Below are positions 30,526 through 40,999 of a stretch of DNA of 64,000 nucleotides, one piece after another. Each line of letters starts with the position of its first letter. Position 1 is the stretch's first letter. The DNA comes from Carya illinoinensis (taxonomy: Eukaryota; Streptophyta; Magnoliopsida; Fagales; Juglandaceae). The position numbers and the translations under genes were made by a program. The notes below the pieces were generated by a model. It ran no database searches. It saw nothing but the letters and a program-made list of their open reading frames with translations, and had not been told where the DNA came from. The stretch spans positions 36,904,001 to 36,968,000 of the forward strand of contig NC_056760.1 of assembly GCF_018687715.1 (NCBI RefSeq). The letters run 5' to 3'.

Positions 30526-31598
30526 CAGGGGTGTCAAATCGTGTTAACGGGTCGTATTTAGCTCGGGCAGGGCCTTTAGTTCAGGCTGGGCCTTTTTGTT
30601 TTTCCAGCCCCTTAGTTTATTTTGTAGTAAATCTGCTTTAGTTTTTTATAAATAATAAAATAGGCTTCTGTCCCACTCATCTTTTGGAGGAATGTGGGTG
30701 TTTGTCCTACTCCTCTTTTGGAGGAAGGTAGGTGTTAGTACTCTTACTCCTTGGGAGGAGTGAGTTTGGTTATTCTCCTCCTCCTTGGGAGGATGGAGCA
30801 TGTGTGTACCTCTCTTCGGAAGGAAGGAAGGTTGTTTCAGCTCTGGTTTTGACAGAGCTCTTTCTCTTTTGACTATTGTCAGGAGAGAAGGTGTAGAAGT
30901 TTAGACAATGTCCGTCACAAAGAAATTTGTTGACGGGGAAGCTCCTGAGCAGATGCGTTAGTTGACTTATAGTCTGGTTCTCCTGTATTGATAAGTCACA
31001 GTTGTAACTTCGATTATGAATGAATGCAGATGCATTTTCCCATAAAAAAAAAAAAAAACTCTAACCCGATCCATTAAACTTATCGTGTCAAAATCTAAAA
31101 TCCTAACACGACCCATTAACATAATGGGTCGGTTCAGTTCGACTCGTTAGTGAATATTACGAAATAAGTTAACACGACACAATACGACCCGTTTCAAACT
31201 GTTTATGTAAATGGGTTGAATAAGCCCAATATTAACATATTTGATCTGATTAAATTTAACATAATTTTATATAAATGTTAAAATCACAATATCTATAAAA
31301 ATTATAAAATTAACCATAAGTCCAAAATTACAATCCAAATAATAAAAATATCAAAATGAAAATTCTAACAATTTTATTTTTAGGTATAAGGGTATAATTG
31401 TAATTTTAACTTTCTTAACGTGTCATAACGAGTTATAACTAGTCAAAACGGGTTGACCCGTTATCAACCCATTAAGTAATCGTGTCTTAACGGGTCAACC
31501 CGTTTTGATACGAACCCGTTAAGATTAAACCATAACCCGTTATTATCTTGTCGTATTCGTATTGGATTAACGGATCGTGTAACATATTGTCACCCTTA
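30526..31598. mobile_element. hAT-like element with CGGGT-rich subterminal repeats
   Basis: The left end is CAGGGGTGTCAAATCGTG. The right end, reverse complemented, is TAAGGGTGACAATATG followed by TTACACGATCC. Subterminal GACCCATT, ACGGGTC and AACCCGTT motifs crowd both sides. Flanks share AATATG, but a full 8-bp duplication is not clean. The left part is interrupted by the retroposon described next. Confidence 0.6.
30600..31058 (+). mobile_element. nested poly(A) retroposon (LINE 3' end or SINE-like)
   Basis: GC-richer sequence with repeated CTCCTTGGGAGGA-type phrases ends in GATGCATTTTCCCATAAAA and a run of 15 A. It then returns abruptly to the CCCGATCCATT repeats of the surrounding hAT-like element. 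A 3' poly(A) tail inside another transposon indicates target-primed retroposition. The 5' boundary is uncertain and no coding domain is visible. Confidence 0.45.
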
Positions 31599-31726
31599 GA
31601 ATATGTAAATCTATCCATTTTTATAAATATTGCCTCCCACTAAAAAACGAGTTTTGTATAAGGGAACCCAATAATTTTTTTCTCAAGATACAATGCTATC
31701 AATTTGTAGAATGCAGATTAAGGCTG

Positions 31727-31946
31727 TTTGGTTATACAATTCAGATGAGACGATATATTTTCTTGAAAGTTAAACAAAATATTGTTATAATTAATTTTTA
31801 TTTTAAAATTTAAAATTTTGAATTATTTATTATATTTTATGTAAAAGTTTAAAAAAATTATAATAATTATATAAGATGAGATAAGATAGTTTACTAATAA
31901 ATTCAACATACTAAAATAGAATTGAAAATTTTGTATAACAAAAGGA
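31727..31946 (-). mobile_element. Tourist-like MITE, reverse copy
   Basis: The left end GGCTGTTTGGTTATACAATT and the reverse complement of the right end (CCTTTTGTTATACAAAATTT) form imperfect inverted repeats. The interior carries the family core TTATTTATTATATTTTATGT. Confidence 0.5.
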
Positions 31947-31949
31947 AAT

Positions 31950-32635
31950 AAACAAGAAACGTTATGTTTGAAAGTCTACACCAAGCCGGATCAATAAAGT
32001 CTTTGTACCGGACCAAACCGATAAGGCTTTTGGTTTGAAAAAGTCATCTTAATGGGACGTTTGGGTCTTTTTATCTGTTTTTTGCTTTTGTTTGTTTAAG
32101 TTTTTTACAAAAAAAATATAAAATGATAAAAATTATTATTAAGTGTATGATTTAATCTATATTTTCTAATTAAGTATATATTTAACTAATTAAGTATTTT
32201 AATTGAGTATAATAAATTAATAATGTTAATAATATGTGTATTATCAATAATTAATATATAGTTAATACCTTGTCTTAAAATTATTTTACATCATCTAAAC
32301 ATAAATAATTAGATTAGAAGAAGATTTCATAGTCACTTACAATTAATTAGAAGAAAATTACATAATTACTTGCTTTCAATAGAACTAATTAAAAAAATAT
32401 AATATAAAAATTATTTAAAATTTTATATATTAAATTCGGTCCATCAAGGGTGAATAAACCGATTTTTCCGATCTAGATGAAAAACCTTACATGCAAAATC
32501 TCTAGTAAAAACTTAAGTAAAGCTCTACTAGCTAGTTACAGTACAAAGACTATTGTTTAGACTAGCAATAAAACTTTATTTGCCAAGCCATCAGCAAGAG
32601 AATCACCTTCCCTATAAATATTATCAAGTCCTTTT
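31950..32635. other. intergenic, nothing assignable
   Basis: A CCGGACCAAACCGATAAGG phrase near 32015 and CGGTCCATCAAGG near 32435 are inverted relatives of each other and resemble the subterminal motifs of the hAT-like elements. The stretch may be a decayed 450-bp member. No gene is visible. Confidence 0.35.
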
Positions 32636-32639
32636 TGGA

Positions 32640-33010
32640 ACAGTAGGGCTGTCACTAGTCGTTAAACAACCCCCAATCAAAATATGCCACGTATAAAATT
32701 TTACACCAAATATAATAAATCTAATCACATCTGATAAAACCAATGGAAGTGTAAATTCTAAGAAGAGAAACATCGACCCTCATTCGAACTTCATCAAGAG
32801 CTTGGAAAAAAATAAAAAGAACTTCATCAAGTGTATTTTGGGAAGAACTAAACCGCCACCTAGGGCAACGCCACACCAGACCAAGTTTGTCGTCACCACA
32901 GTTGGACAATGCTGTCGCACCCACCAAGTTTTGTCGCCCTCATGAAGCTCTTTCTCCTCCAATTTGTTTGGTCACCCATCATAGCCATCATCCACCACAG
33001 CAGTCTTCAT
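32640..33010 (+). repeat. dispersed repeat with GC-richer core, copy 1
   Basis: The block contains AATATGCCACGTATAAAATT, TTACACCAAATATAATAAAT and then a GC-richer core with GGACAATGC and CGCACCCACCAA. The same order of phrases appears in reverse complement at 56790-57120. The two copies differ at many positions. Short frames in the core are not credible proteins. The repeat probably mobilised a piece of host coding DNA. Confidence 0.6.
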
Positions 33011-33448
33011 CGTCGACATAGAGAGACATACCAAAAAGAGAGTTTCTAAACCCTTCATAGAAAAAATAAAGGGCTTATAACCAATAAAAGAAACGAAAAG
33101 ATGAGATAGACACTCATTCACAAAATACAACACTAAATATAGTTAACCAGAACATTCAAACTCCGGAATCCAAGTCTATCCAAAACACTGAATTTGAAGA
33201 TAAAGTTGATAACTATCATAACTGACTCTCATAACAGCTCAACGGCTCACTGGCAGATCTTTAACTTTTAATGTTTTGTATATATCATTATCTTTCTATT
33301 GTATATTTGAAAAGCATCTGATTTTGTAAAAGTTTTATTTATACATAATGAAAACTCTTGTATGGTATCGCCTTGAACCAGATCATTTGCATACTTTAAC
33401 TAAATATATGCCATTAATGGCGGCGAGTACAAAATACAGCACTAATAT

Positions 33449-33797
33449 TTATATCCCCACAAATAAACCAGCTTCAAAGCTATTTAGTGCTCCATTCTTT
33501 GGCACTGCCATTTGATCACAAGCATACCCACCATCCTCCACGCTTTGTAGCCATGGCAGTGAGAACACCTCCCACCCGTCCATTGAGTCCACGAACACGA
33601 ATTCATTCCCTGAGTACTCTAACTCATAACTTGCCCCCAAACTCGGCAACTCTACAATCTCACTCAACTCCTCCGACTCTTTCGACAAGTCCATTGGCGA
33701 AACTAGCAATGACAACAACGATGATGGCGAGTTGAAAGTATCCATTTGGGTTGCTTTGGCCGCCTCGGCCTGCACGTCACATGGAGCAAGCGAGACT
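33449..33797 (-). pseudogene. DREB/ERF-type AP2 gene, C-terminal half (split by copia insertion)
   Basis: On the minus strand the frame begins at the insertion point and reads VSLAPCDVQAEAAKATQMD, then SEELSEIVELPSLGASYE, then FVFVDSMDGW and PWLQSVEDGGYACDQM, and stops near 33449. DVQAEAAKA followed by EELSEIVELPSLG is the hallmark C-terminal region of DREB-type (TINY/ERF035-040-like) plant transcription factors. The last residues (SFEAGLFVGI) do not match the usual Trp-rich ending, so another small indel is likely. The other half of the gene is at 38537-38830, across a 4.7-kb retrotransposon. Confidence 0.85.
33793..33797. repeat. 5-bp target duplication AGACT, left copy of the degenerate copia
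   Basis: AGACT precedes the left LTR and recurs immediately after the right LTR at 38537-38541. The 5-bp length is normal for Ty1/copia integration. Confidence 0.85.
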
Positions 33798-33998
33798 TAT
33801 TAGAGATAATATAGTAATATAGTTTCATTTTATTTTACTTACAGCCTATGTCAATATTGGTTAGATATTTAAATTTTAACTTTCCCCCATATATAAGTGA
33901 GTATATAAGTTGTAATTCATTTCATGTAAATACAACAAAATATACATTTTTCTGATGCTATGCATCTTCTCAAGCATTTTTTGATATCAATATTAACA
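33798..33998 (+). repeat. left LTR of the degenerate copia
   Basis: The LTR runs from TATTAGAGATAATATAG to CAATATTAACA. The expected TG start is mutated. It contains GAGTATATAAGTTG, a TATA-like site, and matches 38336-38536 end to end. Confidence 0.88.
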
Positions 33999-34013
33999 TG
34001 GTATTAGTTTGAA
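33999..34013 (+). other. mutated primer-binding site
   Basis: TGGTATTAGTTTGAA directly follows the left LTR. Plant copia elements use TGGTATCAGAGC, complementary to initiator Met-tRNA, and this copy has lost the match after TGGTAT. Confidence 0.6.
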
Positions 34014-34037
34014 CAATACGCTTCGGCACAAAACATC

Positions 34038-37000
34038 ATGATTGCTTCCTCTGATTCTTCGTCCATACCTACATCATCCTTAAATCCTTTTGATTCTTCC
34101 AATCCTTACTATCTTCATCACAAAGATAGTCCTAGCTCTGTTCTTGTTACACAAGTTCTCGTTGGTGAAAATTATTACACTTGGCATAGATCTATGATCA
34201 TGGCTCTTACTGCCAAGAACAAATTAGGTTTTGTCTATGGCTCTCTTCTTATAAGCCACCAGACACTTCTCCTCTTTTTCATCACTTGACTCGATGTAAC
34301 AACGTGCTCCTATCTTGGCTTCTCAATTCTCTTTTCAAAGAAATTGATGCTAGTGTAATTTATGTCAAATTTGTCGTGGAAATGTAGTTAGACCTCCAAG
34401 AACGTTTTTCTTAAGGTAATGGCCCTCAAATCTTCCAGTTGCAGAAATCAATTGGATCTCTTATGCAAAATCATCTCTCTGTTAGTGCGTATTACACTCA
34501 AATGAAGGGTCTATGGGGTGAGTTGATGAACTATAGACCCTTACCTGTCTGTTCTTGTGGAGGATTATGTGCCTTGATGGATATGCAGAAGCAAGATTAT
34601 GTCATGCAATTCTTGATGGGACTCAATGATTCATTTTTTCATGTTTATGGTCAAATACTCTTAATTGATCCACTTCCTCCTATCAACAAGGTTTTCTCAC
34701 TTGTTCTTCAAGAGGAATGCCAGAGAGACATTGGATCAGTGTTGGTCTCTCACATTCTATCTGCTGTACTTTTATCTACAGCCAAACCTACTCATTAGAC
34801 TAAGGCTTTCCCTCACAAAGACATACTTATTTGTTCTCACTGCTCTGTTCCAGGGCATTCTATTGAAAAATGCTTTAAGTTATATGGATATCCTCTTAGA
34901 TATCGCTCGAAAGGGAAATCTTCAATTCCTTTCTCCTCGGCAAATCAAGTTGCTGTTGATTTATTATTTCCATTCACAACAAAACAATGTCAACAACTTC
35001 TCACTCTCCTCAATTCCGAGTCACATGCATCTTAGACAACAAATGTGAACTTTGGTCATCTTTTGGATAACTCTGTGTTTTCTTCTATTTTCTCTATTAA
35101 AAGCACATATTTTTTCACAACCTTTCATTCTACTCATAATGCGTTTGTTAAAATGTCTAATGGCATTTCAGCACCAGTAACACACATTGGTTCTATTCAT
35201 CTGTCTACACGACTTATCTTACATAATGTCCTCTATATGCCTTCCTTTAAATTCAATCTTCTTTCTATCTGTTAACTAACAAAATCATCTTTTTATTACT
35301 TGATATTTTCTGGTGATGCTTGCTTTATACAGGACCTCACCCATTGGAGAACGGGAAGGGTAAAGCCAAAGGAGGATTGTACTTACTGCATATACCAGAT
35401 GATCCTATCACTTCTTTTTGTAATTTACCTCTTAATTCAGCTTTTGTTTCTCATTCCCGTCAATCTAAATTTGATGTTTGGCATAAAAGGTCAGGTCATC
35501 CCTTCTTTTCTAGAATAAAATTGTTATCTTCTGTTATACCTCATGCTTCAATCAATAATACCACTTCTTGTTCAATATGTCCACTTGCTAAACATAAGAG
35601 GCTCCCACTTCTCACAGTGAGCGTAATTCTTCCTCACCTTTTCAACTTGTATACTATGATATCTAGGGCCATTTTCCATATCAGTCATTAGATGGTTTTA
35701 AGTATTTTTTAACCATTATCGATGACTTTTCTTGAAGCACTTGGGTGTATTTGATAAAATATAAGTCTGATACTCGAGTGCATTTACAACATTTCATAAA
35801 CATGGTCAACAATCAGTTTGATTCTTCTATAAAAATTCTCAGAATAGATAATAGTACTAAATTTGCTATGTCTGATGTCTATTCTTCCAAAGGCATAATT
35901 CATCAATTATCTTGTGTAGCCACACCTCAACAAAATTTAGTTGATGAAAGAAAATACTAGCACATTCTTAATGTTGCTCGTGCTCTTTTCTTTCAATCTC
36001 ATATTCCCTTACAATTTTGGTTTGAATGTATACTCATAGCAGTATATTTGATCAACAAAATTCCATATCCTTTGCTTGCCAGTAAAATTCCATATGAACT
36101 ACTTCTCCAAAAACCACCTTCATATTCTCACTTAAAGGTTTTTGGTTCTCTTTGTTATGCCTCTATTTTAGCTCAAAACAGATCCAAATTTGCTCCTATA
36201 GCTAGGGGATGTGTTTTCATAGGATATCCCCCTGCCTATCAAGGAGTATAAACTTTATGATCTTGATAATTATCAAATCTTTGTTTCTCGAAATGTTATT
36301 TTTCACGAACACATCTTCTCCTTTCAATCATCAAAATAGAATCCAAGTACTTCACCTCCTGTTTTTCCTGCTCCAATTTATGATCAATCCATTCATTTTA
36401 ATCTTTTTCCTGCTCAGGAAGACTCTACTTCATCTCATTCTTCTATAGAATCTGTTTTACCTGCTTTATCTCCTTATACAAAACCTACCTTACATTCTAA
36501 TACAAATTCTATTTCCAATTCACCACAAATTTTACAAGAGCCTTTCCCTTCCTAGAAGATCATCTCGAGTACATAAACTACCTGGTTACTTGCAAGACTT
36601 TCATTGTCATTTGGCATCCGCACAGGCTTGCTCTTCTCCATATTTCCATGGGAATTCTAGTTCTTTATCAGGTAAGCCATACTCTCTATCTCATTCACTT
36701 CGTTATTCCCATTTATCTTCTAAACACAAAACTTTCACCTTAGCTCTTTCCAATTTTGTTGAACCTCAATTCTATCACCAATCTGTTAAAGTTCTCCATT
36801 GGAGAGTTGTTATGCCTGAAGAAATTCAAGCCTTAGAAACAAATAATACTTGGACATCAACTAATCTTCCTCCTGGAAAGAGTCCTATTGGGTGCAAATG
36901 GGTTTATAGGGTTAAGTTGAAATCTGATGGGTCACTTTTAAAATATAAGGCAAGGTTAGTTGCCAAGGGTTTCACATAACAAGAAGTAGTGGATTATTTT

Positions 37001-38297
37001 GATACCTTCTATCCAGTTGCCAAAATGGTTACTATCAAATGTCTTCTCTCTATAGTAGCTGCTAAGGGTTGGCATCTAATTTAATTAGATGTCAACAATG
37101 CTTTTCTTCATGGAGATTTATTGGAAAAAGTTTACATGTCTTTGCCTCCTGGAATTGGTGAAAAAAATGATACCTGGGTTTGTAGATTAAACAAATCTTT
37201 GTATGGCTTAAAAAAAACTTCAAGACAATGGTTTTCCAAGTTTTCCTATACTATTCTTGAGCTTGGTTTTAAGCAAAGTAAATCAGATTATTCTCTTTAC
37301 ACACGGCTTCAAGGTACAAGTTTCATTGCATTATTAGTATATGTGGATGACATTCTCATTGCTAGCAATGACATGGCAGCTGTGAACATCTTCAAAACTT
37401 TTCTTGATAAGAAATTCAAGCTTAAAAACCTTGGGTCTTTAAAATATATTTTGGGATTGGAAGTTGCAAGGAACACTTCAGGCATTTCTTTGTCTCAAAG
37501 AAAATATGCTTTAGAGATTTTACAAGATGCTAGATGCTTAGGCTCAAAACCCGTCAATACTCCAATGGAACAACATCTAAAACTATCTGGGAAGATGGAC
37601 GTCTTATAAAAGATCCTACTGCTTATAGGAGATTGGTTGGAAGGTTGTTATATCTAACCATCACAAGACCAAATATAACTTTTGCAGTTTATACCTTAAG
37701 CCAATTCATGGACTCTCCTCGTTTGCCTCATCTTCATGCAGCTCAAAGAGTACTACAATATATTAAGGAATCTTCTGGCCAAGGGTGTTTTTTTTTCCTG
37801 CAAAGTCTAATCTTCATTTGACTGCATTTATTGATTCAAATTGGGCTGGACGTCAAGACACTCAAAAATCTGTCATAGGCTTTTGCATTTTCCTTGGCAA
37901 CTCTCTCATTTCATGGAAATCAAAGAAGCGGTGTATTGTCTCTCCGTCATCAGCTGAATCAGAAAATAGAGCCATGGCCAAAACTGTCTGTGAGCTTGTT
38001 TAGTTACTTTCATTGCTTTAGGACTTGCGAGTCCCTCATCCTCAAGCTACTGCTCTCTATTGTGACAATATGGTTACAATTCACATTGCAACTAATCCTA
38101 TGCTTCATGAAAGAACGAAACATATAGAAATTGATTGTCATTTTGTTTGTGACAAAGTCCAAGCAAATTCTGTGAAGCTTTCTCATGTCTCTTCTCATCA
38201 CCAATTGGTAGATTGTTTTACTAAGCCATTAGGATTTCCTCTGTTTTCAGCTTTGATTTCCAAGCTAGGCTTGATCAACATGCATGCTCCAGCTTGA
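34038..38297 (+). pseudogene. degenerate copia gag-pol
   Basis: The frame opens at 34038 with a gag region (SVLVTQVLVGENYYTWHRSM is the typical first gag motif). It is broken near 34290 and again several times. A pre-integrase zinc-binding segment with WHKRSGHP and CSIC lies near 35475-35600. Integrase remnants (IDDFS, ATPQQN) run from about 35700 to 36240. Reverse transcriptase starts near 36880 (GCKWVYRVK) and has the YVDD active-site motif near 37340. RNase H follows from about 37800 with SSAESEN and HIEIDCHF and ends in TGA at 38295. The protease Asp motif was not found. At least six stops or frame changes are visible, so no polyprotein can be made. Confidence 0.85.
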
Positions 38298-38300
38298 GAG

Positions 38301-38335
38301 GAGAGGGGAGGGGAGGGGGGGGGGGGGGGGAGGGG
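38301..38335 (+). other. polypurine tract with long G run
   Basis: A GAGGGGAGGGGAGG series runs into about 20 G and AGGGG immediately before the right LTR, where plus-strand synthesis is primed. The run is far longer than usual and may have expanded after insertion. It could also form G-quadruplex structures. Confidence 0.75.
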
Positions 38336-38536
38336 TATCAAAGTTAATATAGTGATATAGTTTCATTTTATTTTACTTACAAACTATGTTAGTATTGGTT
38401 AGATATTTAAATTTTAACTTTCCCACGTATGTAGGTGAGTATATAAGTTGTAATTCATTTAATATAAATACAAAAAAATATAGACTTTTCTGATGCTCTG
38501 CATGTTCTCAAGCATTTCTTGGTATCAATATTAACA
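38336..38536 (+). repeat. right LTR of the degenerate copia
   Basis: The LTR runs from TATCAAAGTTAATATAG to CAATATTAACA, the same 201-bp length as the left LTR. It is followed by the AGACT duplication. Confidence 0.88.
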
Positions 38537-38830
38537 AGACTGGGTGTGGCAGTGAGTGAGTGGGTGGAGTGTAGCCGAGTTTCCTTTAACGCTCAGAGTA
38601 GCCACGTCGTGGGCTCTAGCGGCCATTTTCGGGGTAGGAAAAGTGCCGAACCAAATGCGGGATTTCTTTATAGGCTCGCTGATTCCGGACATCCATTTTC
38701 CCCAATTTCTCATGCAAGTGAACGCTGTAGTATAATGGTTTCTTGGTGGAGTCCCGAATGCACTTGTTTTTTTCTTGACTCGGGAAGATTTAGGAGAGGG
38801 TAGGGTAGAGGTAAACGTCGAGGGAGCTTT
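38537..38830 (-). pseudogene. DREB/ERF-type AP2 gene, N-terminal half with AP2 domain
   Basis: On the minus strand the reading gives [18 protein letters not shown], then [20 protein letters not shown] and [10 protein letters not shown]. This is most of an AP2 DNA-binding domain ([24 protein letters not shown] are conserved), which in DREB proteins binds GCC/DRE-type DNA elements. The first strand (YRGVR) has been mutated and the frame slips there. Upstream, a Ser/Lys-rich stretch ([10 protein letters not shown]) fits the usual N-terminal region. After SAT the frame no longer leads to the conserved FPEL and instead slips, so a small deletion exists in addition to the retrotransposon. Removing the element and one AGACT places LPHPV next to SLAPCDVQ, the expected order in this family. 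Confidence 0.85.
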
Positions 38831-38869
38831 TTCCTTTCACAGCGTTATCAATTGTTATGTCAAATGGAA

Positions 38870-39710
38870 GAGCTACGTGGCATATATTCATTGAAAGGTT
38901 GTTATTTGAGGGATACCAGACTGGCCTGTGGGAAGATTTTCTCAAATATTATTATGTCAAAAGGAAAAGGGGAAGCACTAGTAACAAATGTCATTCTACA
39001 GCTCAAAATACTTTCATAGAGGTATGTATGACTGTCATTCAATTATTGGTCGGTATTTTATAAATAAATAATATGGTTGTTGTAATTATAATGATCCAGT
39101 TTATGTTTTGAATCTATGTTCTTGGGCCAAGTCGAACATAAGCTCTAAGTACAAGACAAAGGAGATTAAGCAATGCAAGATGAGTAAAGAAACAATGAAC
39201 AAACCAATTGGTGGTGGAGCCAAGTGACCAAAGGAAGGTCATGTATGTGAAAGAAAGGCGACCAAAGTAATTAAAGGGAATAGAAAACAAGTTTGGGTGA
39301 GACTAGAAAGATCGAGGCCATCAATACCTAAGGCCAGGCAATCAATGCTTCAAGCAAGGCCATGAATAGTAAGATCGATGAATATATAGCATAGTTCTTC
39401 AAAGAATTTGTACATTAAATACAAAAATATATTACAACAGATTGGCATCAAATGCAAGGAGACATATACGATTAAGATAACATGACCGATCTTATGTAGC
39501 ACTGTACACGATTAAGAAGAAGGTAAAAGGATCTAATAACTGACTACTAGATCTCTCAACATTTCCACTACATAATCTAACTTTAGCATTAGAGCTATTT
39601 CCTACCGGAGCTCATCGGCCATGATCTTGTGGAGATGGGTGGTCTTGACAATACTCTTGATATCACCCATCAATACTCTTGTTATCATGATCATCATCCA
39701 ATTCTATTAG
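38870..39710. other. intergenic, nothing assignable
   Basis: No open frame resembles a protein and no repeat ends are seen. Confidence 0.4.
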
Positions 39711-39713
39711 AGT

Positions 39714-39893
39714 AGTGCTACAGTTACAAAAAAAATTACGTAAAAGTAATTTTATAATTTGACTTGATTTCATGTAATCTGTTAAATTTACTTTATAATA
39801 AAAGTAACGTTATAATCTGACGAATTATATCAAGTCATATTAGTTTGTGAAATTATTTTTATATAATCCATTTGTGACTAGAGTATTTATCAT
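39714..39893 (+). repeat. MITE-like repeat, copy 1 of a pair
   Basis: The block runs from GTAGTGCTACAGTTACAAA to CATTTGTGACTAGAGTATTT with central TTTACTTTATAATAAAAGTA. A second member with the same layout lies at 43182-43370 (GAAGTGTTACAACCACAAAC to AGCTAAAATATTTCTC). The complementary ends (GCTACAGTTACAAA and ATTTGTGACTAGAGTA) suggest a small DNA element. Confidence 0.5.
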
Positions 39894-39986
39894 TCTATTA
39901 TCATTGGCAATATGATCCTCACAATCATTGTCAAAGCAATCGCCTTGTTGTTGTTATCGCCATTGTTCCTTATCACTACCAACATC

Positions 39987-40980
39987 ATCACATATAGGGG
40001 TGAACAAAATAGCCAGTAACTGATTCCCACCGAAAATTTCGACCTGACCCAACCCGAATCAACCGACTCGGAAAGCATTTATTTGGAATTTAGAAGCTTC
40101 CATAACAGTTCTGATAAAAAGGTTCGGAATCGGGTTATTAATCGATTTCCATTTTTTCACCAATCTTCTTTCACTAAGCTTTTTTTATCTGGGATTTATC
40201 ATTTGAATATGGTACTTGGGAAGAGATCCTAGACCAGATTCATTCAGAGAGAAAGAGAGAGAGATGCAGATTCATTTCTGGCTAAGCAGCGCTTGGAAAG
40301 TGATGATGTTGTTCCAGATCATATCTCGACGAGGTTACGTGTGTTGGTCGTTGATGATGACCCCGCATACCTTGTGGTCTTAGAGAAGATGTTTTGTATT
40401 TGGTTGTGGTGATATAGAAATTTGAAGGGGTTGGTCCATATCTTTTCACGAGAAAGAACTTGTGTTGTTCTGCTTTGACAATGAAATCTCAAGAAGTGTG
40501 GGTGCACCCTTCCTTTGATCTTCTACTTCAGTTTCTTCACCGGTTTCAAAACAGAAGTTATTCTAAGATTTCTCTACCAACTCAAAGATGATGAAGCAAT
40601 TATTAATGACGATGAAGAAAAGAGAAGTAAACAATATTTTAGACTTTATTTGAATTTCAGATCTTGTTCTTCAAACTCTTAATCTCCAACGGATCTTTTT
40701 GAAGATTAAATAACCCACTTGAGGGGGAAAGCAAATATAAAATGAAGAAGATAATAAAAGAAAAGTAAATTAAAAAATTGCTTTAATCAACGTGACGTGT
40801 TGTCTGTCAGGCCACGTATTCAACCTCATTTGTAAGAGAGCATTGAGTCATTAACTGCAAGTAATGTGTATTTAAAAAATAAAAATAAAAACGGGTCGGG
40901 TCAGAAACCCACTTTTTCCAAAACATTCTCAGTTGGGGCAAACGGTTAACCCACTTTTACCATTATGCTCATGACCATTA
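39987..40980 (+). mobile_element. probable hAT-like element carrying a response-regulator fragment
   Basis: The left end TAGGGGTGAACAAAATAGCC is followed by the ACCCGAATC/GACTCGG subterminal motifs seen in the other hAT-like elements. The right side (40885-40975) carries ACGGGTCGGGTC and, reverse complemented, AAAAGTGGGTTAACCG. The right terminus and target duplication are decayed, so the right boundary is approximate. Between the ends is host-like DNA that includes the response-regulator fragment below. Confidence 0.45.
40263..40412 (+). pseudogene. fragment of a type-B response regulator receiver domain
   Basis: One frame reads AKQRLESDDVVPDHISTRLR and then VLVVDDDPAYLVVLEKMF before diverging and stopping at TGA 40410-40412. 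VLVVDDDP followed by L..LEKM is the first beta strand and acidic pocket of a receiver domain, as in plant type-B ARR proteins of cytokinin signalling. The phospho-acceptor Asp, the conserved Lys and the GARP domain are missing. It is a 5' exon piece only. Family assignment rests on this short motif. Confidence 0.6.
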
Positions 40981-40999
40981 TATGATATTGGGATCTCTT

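Larger units (their letters stand above)
33798..38536 (+). mobile_element. degenerate Ty1/copia retrotransposon (short LTR, Ale/Retrofit-like), 4.74 kb
   Basis: Two 201-bp LTRs with AGACT target duplications enclose gag, integrase, reverse transcriptase and RNase H sequence in the copia order, all on the plus strand. By eye the LTRs differ at about 20 of 201 positions (near 10 percent), so insertion is old. The coding region has many stops and frameshifts and cannot act alone. The short LTRs and compact size suggest the Ale/Retrofit lineage, which is inference. It interrupts an AP2/ERF gene on the opposite strand. Confidence 0.9.
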
